Below, in pieces: positions 54,828 to 64,000 of a stretch of DNA of 64,000 bases. The stretch comes from Acanthopleura granulata (lineage: Eukaryota > Mollusca > Polyplacophora > Chitonida > Chitonidae): contig JABBOT010000014.1 of the NCBI GenBank assembly GCA_016165875.1, positions 11,317,871-11,381,870 of the forward strand, written 5' to 3'. The translations under genes and the position numbers were made by a program. The notes below the pieces were generated by a model. It was not told where the DNA came from and did not search any database. It was given only the letters and a program-made list of their open reading frames with translations. Each line of letters opens with the position of its first letter. The stretch's first letter is position 1.

Positions 54828-55455
54828 TACAGTATTATTGTTATTAGAGATTACACTTTCTTAATATAGCACAGGTTCTAGTGCTGAAATTGGCTGAGAC
54901 CTTTCTGGGTTTCGAACCAAGGACCTCAGAGCCAGGCACCAAATCGCCATCAATACATGTCAACCATCTAGACCACTCGACCAACCAGCCTTCTACAAAA
55001 ATAGAAGGTAGTTGACCGGTAGACTTTACAGCGAACATGCATTACCCCTCTGATGATCAGAAATGACGCAGCTCTCTTAGCTGAACATATCAGATTGGTA
55101 GATGTCATTTAGAAAGTGAATTTAAGTAACAGTATTATCGTTATTAGAGATTACACTTTCTTAATATAGCACAGGTTCTAGTGCTGAAATTGGCTGAGAC
55201 CTTTCTGTAAATTCTACCGGTCAACTACCTTCTATTTTTGTAGAAGGCTGGTTGGTCGAGTGGTCGAGTGGTCTAGATGGTTGACATGTAATGCTGGCGA
55301 TTTGGTGCCTGACTCTGAGGTCCTTGGTTCGAAACCCAGAAAGGTCTCAGCCAATTTCAGCACTAGAGCCTGTGCTATATTAAGAAAGTGTAATCTCTAA
55401 TAACGATAATACTGTTACTTAAATTCACTTTCTAAATGACATCTACCAATCCGGT
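54828..55455. repeat. Inverted cluster of a third tRNA-derived SINE family
   Basis: Copy a (54831-55030, minus) is near complete. Copy b (about 55127-55207, minus) is a fragment. Copy c (55245-55440, plus) is complete, with GGCTGGTTGGTCGAGTGG (box A, partly duplicated) and CTTGGTTCGAAACCC (box B). Segments 55090-55207 and 55338-55452 are inverted repeats that could form a 115-bp hairpin. Confidence 0.8.
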
Positions 55456-55597
55456 AGTTCTACATGCAATATCAAACGTTATCTCACTACATTCATGTTA
55501 TGAACAAACAATATACCGGACATTTGTGGCTACTTGGCAAAGAGGTAAAATTTCTCACAGTGTGTTTTATAGACCACAATTTACATACTTATGTATA

Positions 55598-55798
55598 GGG
55601 TTCCAATGTGAGCTCAAGTCTAGGACATGGTTCCCTGTCTGGTCGTATGTGGCAAGGTGTGCCAGCGACCTGCGGATGGTCGTGGGTTTCCCCCTGGCTC
55701 TGCCCTGTTTCTTACCACCATAATGCTGGCTGCCATCGTATGAGTGAAATATGCAAGTGTAGCGCATAAAACACCAATGAAATAAATAAACATAAAAA
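55598..55798 (+). repeat. SINE (+)
   Basis: The box-B-like GTGAGCTCAAGTCTAGG, then the CTGCGGATGGTCGTGGGTTT body, to an AACACCAATGAAATAAATAA tail. Confidence 0.85.
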
Positions 55799-56100
55799 TG
55801 TGAGAAAACCATAATGTCAGTAATAATGAAATCATTATGCGTTTCTTTTGAGTTGAAGTACATTTATGAGTATATTTAAGTACGCTACCCGTCAGCTTAT
55901 TTATTTTTATATAATTATGTAATTCTGTAATTCTGTAATTCCTCTATAATTCAGGAGGAACCTGCCAAACCTCATGGCGATGGGATTCTTCATTAACAGC
56001 AAGGAGTGGTTTTGAATAAGGAACCTCACTGATCACGAGCCTGTTGTGGTTTAGGCCAGAGAGGGGTCTTAAGTAAATGTGAGTGAGAGGTTTGCGTTTA

Positions 56101-56352
56101 GATTTATTTATTTATTGGCGTTTTACGTCGTACACAAGAATGTTTCACTTCATACGACGGCGGCCAGCAATATGGTGGGAGGAATCCGGGCAGAACCCGT
56201 GGAAAACCCACGACCATCCACCGGGTGCTGGCAGACCTTCCCACGTACGGCTGTCGGGGAAGCCAGCGCGAGCTGGATTTGAACTCACTGCGGCTACATG
56301 GTGAGAGACACCTGGGTCATTACACCGTGCTGGGGCGCTACCCTCCTCGGCC
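56101..56352 (-). repeat. SINE (-), full length
   Basis: GATTTATTTATTTATTGGCG through CTGGGGCGCTACCCTCCTCG GCC-type head. Confidence 0.9.
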
Positions 56353-56742
56353 TGAACTAAAATATTTCAGGCCAAAAAGTAACACCATATTCTCTAGTTC
56401 CATCAGATTTTCACTCTTGACCAAGAGTAGATCAAATTTATTATTTGGCTTTTACAAAATGTTCGACTCGTACTGGAACTGTTTGTTAAACTGGTTAGAT
56501 TATTAATTGAACTTTTTTCTCGATTTTGAACGGTAACACTTGCACAGACGAGTCTAATATTTTATGAAAGGTAATTAAATAACCTATTCTATAATGATGC
56601 CAAAAAAACCTGCGCCGATCGATTTGTTGCCAAGAATCGGTGTTGTCTCTTTTAAAGCTTTCGCCAACGGCAGTTGAGGAAAGGATGCAAACGTTGATCT
56701 TATATGCACAGCTTCATTCATTTAGGCCTCGTCGACTTTTAA

Positions 56743-56900
56743 TAGTTCGTGGGAAGGCCTGCCAGCAATTTGCTGATAGTCGTGTTTTTCCTTTCGGGCT
56801 CTTTCGGTTTCCTTCCACCATAATGCTAGCCGCCGTCGTATAAGTAAAATTTACTTGAGTACGGCGTAAAACACCAATCAAATAAATAAATAAATAAATC
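56743..56900 (+). repeat. SINE (+), 5'-truncated
   Basis: GTTCGTGGGAAGGCCTGCCA through GTAAAACACCAATCAAATAA and an (ATAA)n tail. Confidence 0.85.
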
Positions 56901-57055
56901 GACTTTCAATATCCTTGACAATTGATTTGAGGTAGACAATTTATGGTTGCTGAAAGCAGCTTGCTAGACTTATTGAAACTGGGTCGTTCTCCCTGTAATA
57001 GATTTATTTGTGCACATAGGCACTTTGGGAAAGTGCTGATAATTTTTTATTTCTT

Positions 57056-57303
57056 GGTTTATCTATTAATTATTGTTTAACGCAGTACACAAGGATGTTT
57101 ATGTAAAACGACGACTATCAGCTTTAAGATGAGAGAAACCCGGGAAGAGCTCGGGGGAAATCAATGACCATGCGTTGGTTTCTGGTGGACCTTCCAGCGT
57201 ACCACCTGAGGGAAACCAGCCCATGAAGTCACGGAGACAACAACGGGAAAAGTCTCCCGAGTCACTCTGGCGCGTTTGGACGCTAGTGATCAACCACGGA
57301 GGC
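57056..57303 (-). repeat. SINE (-), diverged
   Basis: TTAACGCAGTACACAAGGAT, then GAAACCCGGGAAGAGCTCGG and CTCTGGCGCGTTTGGACGC, ending ACCACGGAGGC. Confidence 0.8.
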
Positions 57304-57379
57304 TGCTAGTATATTTAAACAGTGACCTGAATATATAGACAATCCTGTTATAAATTTAGTTTTTCATGAACCCTCAGCC

Positions 57380-58170
57380 TTGGCTGTCACCCTCAACCCA
57401 GACACTGAGTGAATACAACAGAGCGCTTCACCCTCAACCCAGACACGGAGTGAGTACAACAGAGCGCTTCACCCTCAACCCAGACACGGAGTGAGTACAA
57501 CAGAGCGCTTCACCCTCAACCCAGACACTGAGTGAATACAACAGAGCGCTTCACCCTCAACCCAGACGCGGAGTGAGTACAACAGAGCGCTTCACCCTCA
57601 ACCCAGACACGGAGTGAGTACAACAGAGCGCTTCACCCTCAACCCAGACAGTGGGTGAACACAACAGAGCGCTTCACCCTCAACCCAGACACGGAGTGAG
57701 TACAACAGAGCGCTTCACCCTCAACCCAGACAGTGGGTGAACACAACAGAACGCTTCACCCTCAACCCAGACACTGAGTGAGTACAACAGAGCGCTTCAC
57801 CCTCAACCCAGACAGTGAGTGAACACAACAGAGCGCTTCACCCTCAACCCAGACACTGAGTGAGTACAACAGAGCGCTTCACCCTCAACCCAGACAGTGA
57901 GTGAACACAACGGAGCGCTTCACCCTCAACCCAGACACGGAGTGAGTACAACAGAGCGCTTCACCCTCAACCCAGACAGTGGGTGAACACAACAGAACGC
58001 TTCACCCTCAACCCAGACACTGAGTGAGTAGAACAGAGCGCTTCACCCTCAACCCAGACACTGAGTGAGTACAACAGAGCGCTTCACCCTCAACCCAGAC
58101 AGTGAGTGAACACAACAGAGCGCTTCACCCTCAACCCAGACACTGAGTGAACACAACAGAGCGATTCAGT
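57380..58170. repeat. 41-bp minisatellite, about 19 copies
   Basis: The unit CGCTTCACCCTCAACCCAGA is followed by CACGGAGTGAGTACAACAGA and G. Two main variants (CAC(G/T)GAGTGAGTAC and CAGTG(A/G)GTGAACAC) alternate in the middle of the array, which suggests two-unit (82-bp) duplication steps. No reading frame is preserved (41 is not a multiple of 3). Confidence 0.92.
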
Positions 58171-58235
58171 TCATGGTTCTGTTAGGAAGAAATGCACGTG
58201 TAATTTGGGGTACATCTCACTACGGTTCTGTTCGG

Positions 58236-58312
58236 GTTTCTCCCAACATAACTTTGGAGGCCACCGTATAAGGGAAATATTCATGATTAAAACACTAATA
58301 TATAAATAAAAT
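58236..58312 (+). repeat. SINE (+), 3' fragment
   Basis: GGTTTCTCCCAACATAACTT, then GGCCACCGTATAAGGGAAAT and an ATATAAATAAAA tail. Confidence 0.7.
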
Positions 58313-58429
58313 TGCTACATTTTTAATGATTTTTCAGTCTGTCTTTTCCCTTCTTCTGTCCTTTGGCGGGTTTATTTTTAGTTCAGGCTTTGCACTTACT
58401 TTTGTTGTGATGGGTATTCGTTGAACGTG

Positions 58430-59400
58430 ATTAGAATACACGAATAAAAATGAACAAAAAAATCGGCATAAATGTTTTTAATCTGGCACCTCCTGTTTTG
58501 GGGGGACTGTTTCTCAAAGAGGTCGTAACGCTTAAGTACCAAGGCAGCGTATTAAAGCCGTAAGTGTGTTTTTTCATGGAAATCAGTCCGGAGTCCTTCA
58601 GTGTACCTCCACGGTGGAACCTGCACCAGTGCATTGACAATCGGTCCCAGCGTGCAGCAATTATCGCCGATGCCAGTCCACCCTGGAGGTGCCCTCTGAG
58701 AAACAGCACTCTGCTGGACATACATGTATGAGGCTATACACCGACATCATGTGTTAAAAGAATTCACAAAAAATGCCTACATTACAGGAGTTTTAACCTG
58801 TAGGAAAGCATGAAACTAACATAAAAGTCAAATGACTTTAGTGGACACTGGAGTGTCTCAGATATACAAAGGTAGACAACTCTCAACTAGCGAGCAGAGG
58901 ATCGCATGGAAGTTTTATTAAGCATGAGACAACAATAATGAAAAAGAACTGAAACTAGAATCGGGTAGAGCACAATATTGTGCACAAAATGAGTGAACAA
59001 ATATTTACTTGGAACAACCACTATGTGTTGTAAATGCATTAAACAACGAAAGGGGACATTCCGTATTTGTATAATATTTCATATTTTGAACAAAACTGAC
59101 GAAGGAAGATGATGTCCAATGTAACATCTTTAGGCCTCTGTGTTGGAGAACAGAATAGGATTTTGCCATCAAAACGGAAATTCATAGGAGTTTGGTCGGT
59201 TTCATGACAGTTTCTCCTGAATGATTTCCATTTTGCAGAGCTTACCAAGAACAACACGAGTACCTACCAACAACAAAAAAGCAACAACTGCAACAGAATT
59301 GAATTTGAAATATAAGCATTTGAGATCAGTTAAAACAGACGTCACGTACAGGAACGACGTAGACGTGAACAGGTGTTCAAAATGCAACAATATTACCAGT
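58430..59400. other. No assigned gene; weak minus-strand reading frames
   Basis: Minus-strand frames at 58721-58431 and 59257-59039 look somewhat protein-like (for example KKHTYGFNTLPWYLSV) but lack clear splice borders. They might be UTR or exons of the minus-strand gene proposed below. Confidence 0.3.
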
Positions 59401-59506
59401 ATGTTTTAAAATTAATATCAATACTCTTCATAAATAATTTATTGAAAATAAGTGTTCCCGGTCTGGGAATAGTTTGGTTGTGAAGGTGCGCGGGCAGGTA
59501 AAAAGA

Positions 59507-59671
59507 CTAGTCCTCGTGAATAGCAGCCAAAAGATAATAATCCAAGAATGGAATCCAAAAATGATCCTCCGAGAGAGTAGCAGGCGATGGTCTTTGGAGA
59601 CTAGAAGCAGAAGATGATCGTGGACGGAGGGCAGCCATGACAGTCTTCCGTTTGATCAGTCTTTCAGTTTC
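59507..59671 (-). CDS. Candidate terminal exon of an unidentified minus-strand gene
   Basis: The minus-strand acceptor GGTTTCTTTGGCAG is followed by an open frame starting ETERLIKRKTVMAALRPRSS, then a Ser/Pro stretch, and ending DYYLLAAIHED before a TAG at 59509-59507. It starts in phase 0. It has 54 codons with a basic then hydrophobic composition. No family was recognised. Confidence 0.4.
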   Translation of the reverse strand, partial: ETERLIKRKTVMAALRPRSSSASSLQRPSPATLSEDHFWIPFLDYYLLAAIHED

Positions 59672-59732
59672 CTGCCAAAGAAACCGTTATATACTTTTCA
59701 TTTCATTTCATACACTTGCACCAAACTATCTT

Positions 59733-59898
59733 TAAATGATTGATGTTTTACGCCGAACTCAAGAATATTTCACTTATACGACGGCGGCCAGCATTATGGT
59801 GGGAGGAAACGGACAGAGCCCGAGAAAAACCCACAACCATCCGCATGTGGCTGGCAGATCTTCCCACGTACGGCCAGAGAGAAACCCAGGCTGAGCAG
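59733..59898 (-). repeat. SINE (-), 3' two-thirds
   Basis: GATTGATGTTTTACGCCGAA, then CAGCATTATGGTGGGAGGAA and CCCACGTACGGCCAGAGAGA. Confidence 0.9.
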
Positions 59899-60031
59899 GG
59901 ATGTCTTTAAATGATAGGATTCATTGTAATATAATATAAATGAGTATAATTAAATGAAAATTTCATAGCAATTAAACATCTCAATGGACATAAACGCATG
60001 AGGGTGGTTTATTGCCGTGTTTAAATATTTA

Positions 60032-60292
60032 TATCAGACCCCATAATCTCTCATATCATAGCACACAGTCTGTCACATCAGTCCCCATAATCTCCCAAAT
60101 CATACCACACAATCTGTCACATCAGACCCCATAATCTCCCAGATCATACCACACAATCTGTCACATCAGACCCCATAATCTCCCAAATCATACCACACAA
60201 TCTGTCACATCAGACCCCATGATCTCCCATATCATACCACACAATCTGTCACATCAGACCCCATAATCTCTCATATCAGACCCGATAATCTC
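60032..60292. repeat. 44-bp tandem repeat, about 5.5 copies
   Basis: The unit CATACCACACAATCTGTCAC is followed by ATCAGACCCCATAATCTCCC and AAAT. The copies differ by a few bases. Confidence 0.9.
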
Positions 60293-60350
60293 AGAATCTC
60301 AGAAACACGGCTACTCGGGAGTTGATGAGACACATACAGGTAGATCTCAC

Positions 60351-60557
60351 CTGCAGGTAGGATATAACACAAAAATGGGTCAGGGAATATATTTTCTTCT
60401 TTCATGTATTTAATACTGAATATCTCTGTATATCGTTTGTAATGCTTAACTAATGCCTGATTGAAAAAGTATGTTGTCGAACCTGGCTTGAGCCTGAATG
60501 TCACCTGGCCCTGGTTATCCACGCAAGGAGCCAGTACTGGTGGATAAAAGACAGCCC
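60351..60557 (-). CDS. Candidate internal exon of an unidentified minus-strand gene
   Basis: The minus-strand acceptor is TCTCTTGGGCTCAG and the donor is CTGCAG|GTGAGA. It has 207 nt, one open frame (2 nt, 68 codons, 1 nt), starting AVFYPPVLAPCVDNQGQVTF and then RLKPGSTTYFFNQALVKHY. Its phases do not join directly to the neighbouring candidates, so exons are missing or the model is wrong. No family was recognised. Confidence 0.45.
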
Positions 60558-61302
60558 CTGAGCCCAAGAGAAAACACAGGATTAATGCAGGATTTCAAGG
60601 TTAAAATTTTAAAGGTAAAGTCAGCGCCATTGGTGTATCAAACCCACCAAGCTTAAACAGATAGGAATGTTTTATGGCTGTTTTTTTTTAGATAAAAGAC
60701 TTAGTCAACCACTGGACCGATGTTTACAACAGGATATAAACATATACTATAGTGTAACTTCTTTACCTTTACAGTGACGCAATTTTCCTATTACACTGAC
60801 ACCACTTTTCCTTGAAGTTTACACTGACGCCATTTTTTCTTTACGTGGACACCACTTCTCCTTCACACTCCGATCACCTTTCCTTCACACTGACACCAGT
60901 TTTCTTTAACACAACTGCCACTTTTCCTTTATCTTTCATCAGACATTACTTTTCATTTACCATGGCACTGTTGTTCTTTTACACCGGTAGTGCTTTTCTT
61001 TTACGCTGGCAGTAATATTCTTTTACGCACACACCACTTTTCCCTCAGGTTAACATTGACAGGCTTTGATGAGAAAGAGGGTCATTTATTTTTACTGTAC
61101 GATGATGATTTGCCTCGGGCACCCCACTTTCCTACACACATGAAAATCAACCCGATTTGAAGTGTGGCGTTGAACACTAAGCAAATAACTCAAATTATGG
61201 TTACATGGGGACGGTTAACGGCGTTATTTCTGTCAACGTTAGCTTTCCGGATCTGTGGTTGCATGGTCTGTAGAGCAATGCTTTTCTTTATCGTGTACTT
61301 AC

Positions 61303-61437
61303 CACACGAATGCGCAGGTCCTCTGCACGAAATATTAGGCTCTCGTCACCTCTTCGCAAAATGATGCCATCGGAAGGCAGAAACTGACTATGTAGGTCAA
61401 TGAATTCTTCACTGTTCTGGTGGAAAAAAGACAGCCC
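61303..61437 (-). CDS. Candidate exon in copy 1 of the 880-bp duplication
   Basis: The minus-strand acceptor TTTGCTCTTGACAG (or the inner CCACCAGAACAG at 61412) leads to donor GTG|GTAAGT. The open frame is GLSFFHQNSEEFIDLHSQFL, then PSDGIILRRGDESLIF. From 61437 it is 135 nt, phase 0 to 0. The matching exon in copy 2 lies at 62164-62272. Confidence 0.45.
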
Positions 61438-62163
61438 CTGTCAAGAGCAAACACAGGATTAATGCAGGATTTCAAGGTTAAAGTTTTAAAGCTAAAATCA
61501 GTGCCATTGGTGTATCAAACCCACCAAGCTTAAACAGATAGGAATGTTTTATGGCTGTTTTATTTAGATACAACACTTAGTCAACCACTGGACCGGTGTT
61601 TACAACAGGATATAGACATATACTATAGTGTAACTTCTTTACCTTTACAGTGACGCAATTTTCCTATTACACTGACACCACTTTTCCTTGAAATTTACAC
61701 TGACGCCATTTTTTCTTTACGTGGACACCACTTCTCCTTCACACTCCGATCACCTTTCCTTCACACTGACACCAGTTTTCTTTAACACAAATGCCACTTT
61801 TCCTTTATCTTTCATCAGACATTACTTTTCATTTACCATGGCACTGTTGTTCTTTTACACCGGTAGTGCTTTTCTTTTACGCTGGCAGTAATATTCTTTT
61901 ACGCACACACCACTTTTCCCTCAGGTTAACATTGACAGGCTTTGATGAGAAAGAGGGTCATTTATTTTTACTGTACACTGATGATTTCTCTCGGCCACCC
62001 CACTTTCCTACACACATGAAAAGTGTGGCGTTGAACACTAGACAAATAATTCAAATTATGGTTACCTGGGGACGGTTTACGGCGTTATTTCTGTCAACGT
62101 TACCTTTTCTGATCTGTGGTTGCATGGTCTGTAGAGCAATTCATTTCTTTATCGTGTACCTAC

Positions 62164-62272
62164 CACACGAATCCACATGTCCTCTGCACGAAATGTTAGG
62201 CTCCCGTCACCTCTTCGCAAAATGATGCCATCGGAAGGCAGAAACTGACTATGTAGGTCAATGAATTCTTCA
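62164..62272 (-). CDS. Candidate exon in copy 2 of the 880-bp duplication
   Basis: The minus-strand acceptor is ATCCTGTGGTCAG and the donor GTG|GTAGGT. It has 109 nt and the open frame EEFIDLHSQFLPSDGIILRR, then GDGSLTFRAEDMWIRV. It differs from copy 1 at five residues. It ends in phase 0, which would fit splicing to the 135-nt version of the copy 1 exon. Confidence 0.45.
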
Positions 62273-62387
62273 CTGACCACAGGATACCCCCGATCAGATA
62301 TTTGGTTCATCCCTTACCTGATAAATCAAAATATACCGTTATTCTTGCTGTTTGTCGTTCATTTACGTATATTTTTAAACGCATTAG

Positions 62388-62480
62388 CGCGTTGGTTTCC
62401 TGCAACCATAATGCTGGCCGTCGTCGTATAAGTGAAACATTCTTGAGTACGGCGTAAAACAAATCAAATAAATAAATAGA
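62388..62480 (+). repeat. SINE (+), 3' fragment
   Basis: CTGCAACCATAATGCTGGCC, then GTATAAGTGAAACATTCTTG and an AATCAAATAAATAAAT tail. Confidence 0.85.
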
Positions 62481-62823
62481 TACATGTAGCTTTATTCATG
62501 GATAAATTACCTCTGAAAATAAGAACAATGTTTCTTGCGCAAGGACTCTGAAGTAAAATATTTATTTTCATTGATGATATAACTTTAATCCAGTGGGTGA
62601 AATATTTAATCAAATGAATTATCCAGACATGTTATGGAGTTGATGTATTAAGAGCCAATCAGCTGTTCGTGGCACTGTATCAGGTTTACGTTATTCCATT
62701 ACGTCTGGAGGGATGTTGGGTATGAAGCCCAAGCAGATGAAATAACAAAAAAAATAAAAAAATGAAAAAAAAATCATCATCACTGATAGAAGGCTGAAAG
62801 AGGTTTCTTTAGTATATTTTTAC

Positions 62824-62950
62824 CTTGCTCCTCATTTTGTGAAATCTGACTTTTCGATGAATTGAGCGGAGAGTTTGATTGACGAGACGCCCATGGTTGA
62901 GATAAATGGGCGGAGCGGGATGGCAAAGGACGGGGTCTGTATCCAAGCAT
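62824..62950 (-). CDS. Candidate exon of an unidentified minus-strand gene
   Basis: The minus-strand acceptor TTGTGTGCCACACCCAG leads to donor CAAG|GTAAAA, 127 nt. Two of the three frames are open: MLGYRPRPLPSRSAHLSQPW, or CLDTDPVLCHPAPPIYLNHG. The coding frame is therefore uncertain. Confidence 0.35.
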
Positions 62951-63039
62951 CTGGGTGTGGCACACAAGCAAACAAAACACATCAGTTTCATTCATAGTCG
63001 TAGGTAAAATTGTATCTGCTTTTCTTTGCACGAGCCCGT

Positions 63040-64000
63040 CCTAACTTTTATATTTTATGTAGTTTTTCTTAGTTTGTGTTATTTGTCGCTTTTGGAAACT
63101 CCTCTTGCGATTATTGAGGCAGAACGCCAATTTTCGCTGATACCATTCTATTTGTGTGCTCTTTACGAAAAAATCCCTGTTACTTGCTCCCCGTAGTTGT
63201 TTGTGTATACAGCTGAGATCATATGATACAACAGATTTGTCCTCGTTCAATACATGTGGCCTACATATAGACCCCTGTTACTTTCTGCACTAAGAGTCAC
63301 CATGTGTAGACTATGCTGTATAAAGAAAAATGTGCGCCAGTATACATGTAGCACGCATATATGAAGAAAAATAAATAAAAGAGAGAGAGAGAGATAAAGG
63401 AGCCAAAATTGTTGATTATTCACGCAGAATATTAAGAAGCAGATAGTTGACAGGCTACAGAAGTTTTAAAGAATGGAATGAGTTAGTTATGATTTAGATA
63501 AATCTGGTTACTGGAATGTAAAAGACTACACATTGTAATGATTATAAGTTGGCGGAAGAGGGTTAAACTTCATGTCCGTGCTTGTCCAAATACATGATAT
63601 GTTGTAAATGTGGTTTTGAAAAGAGATATATGAGACACCACCTTTAAAATAGATACATTAGAATTGCAAAATAGGGGCGGCCGAGGAGCTTTAGTTATCG
63701 GGACTAGTTATCTGCGCTTGCGTTAGCTGCTAAATAACAAGTCTGTCAATCTGCCAATACTTATCAGACGAAGTCATCGTATCTGTTCATTTAAAACACA
63801 GAACAGTTCGTGGAAAACCAAAAACGGTGACTGCTGGCTCACATATAGTACTATGGACAATTATCATCTGTCTTTTTAATATTTATTAATAATGATGGGC
63901 AAGTTTAAGCGATGTGGGGGAAATTTCAAACAGTTTGAGAAAGAACCTATTGAACTGTTCATGGGATCTCCCGTCGCGTTCTCCTGTGTGTACTGAAAGA
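63040..64000. other. No gene seen
   Basis: AT-rich sequence with an (AG)n run at 63381-63396. The 69-codon minus frame near 63050-63250 has no supporting borders. Confidence 0.45.

Larger units (their letters stand above)
60541..62277. repeat. Recent tandem duplication, 880-bp unit, two copies
   Basis: Copy 1 runs about 60541-61420 and copy 2 about 61421-62277, offset exactly 880 nt at matching points (60551 and 61431). They differ by scattered substitutions and small indels, for example near 61150. Each holds a degenerate 20-odd-bp repeat (TTTTCCTTTACACTGACACC-like) and one exon-like segment. Confidence 0.92.

Noticed and set aside
55953..56015. Terminal exon-like stretch (cag followed by RNLPNLMAMGFFINSKEWF and stop)
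   Set aside because: Weak acceptor, only 20 codons, and no neighbouring exon or recognised family.
57380..58170. CRISPR-like direct repeat array
   Set aside because: The units are contiguous 41-bp tandem copies without unique spacers, in a eukaryotic context.
59221..59409. Plus-strand 62-codon frame following a ttttgcag
   Set aside because: Low-complexity Asn/Thr/Lys composition and no donor or partner exons.

Overview
The window is nuclear DNA from an animal, most likely a lophotrochozoan (mollusc or brachiopod-like). It has long AT-rich introns with GT-AG splice sites, and it is packed with tRNA-derived SINEs ending in (AAAT)n, other interspersed repeats and minisatellites. I see no bacterial or organellar features and no free-standing tRNA or rRNA gene.

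The one secure gene lies on the + strand from 780 to 27273. It belongs to the CEMIP/CEMIP2 (KIAA1199/TMEM2) family of secreted or membrane hyaluronan-binding/depolymerising proteins. Seventeen exons chain in one open frame of 912 codons plus stop. The 5' exon(s) with the start codon and signal peptide lie upstream of the window. The predicted protein keeps the G8 domain and the parallel-beta-helix body. It appears to lack the N-terminal GG lectin-like domain of vertebrate CEMIP, and it stops before the C-terminal one. Intron 5 uses a GC donor that abuts a SINE, and exon 11 is only 36 nt.

The last intron (15429-26978) holds the decayed remains of a large Polinton/Maverick-type element (about 16.0-26.55 kb). 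It has a protein-primed family-B DNA polymerase relic, a packaging-type ATPase relic with Walker A and B remnants, and several other element genes on both strands. All are broken by stops, frameshifts and deletions. Intron 4 carries a 42-bp minisatellite split by a 1154-bp TIR element with a TTA target duplication (PIF/Harbinger-like).

Downstream of the gene (27.5-59 kb) the DNA is mostly repeats. These are a degenerate CCCTAA-rich tract (28.9-29.7 kb), a minus-strand Ty3/Gypsy-like remnant (30.4-33.7 kb), the 3' part of a non-LTR retrotransposon with an intact-looking RNase H (38.2-39.6 kb) fused to a 57-bp minisatellite (39.6-40.3 kb), long inverted-repeat elements and their copies (47.2-51.8 kb), an inverted SINE cluster (54.8-55.5 kb) and a 41-bp minisatellite (57.4-58.2 kb).

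From 59.5 to 63 kb there are exon-like segments on the minus strand with good splice sites. They suggest the 3' part of a second gene I cannot identify, and it is disturbed by a recent 880-bp tandem duplication.
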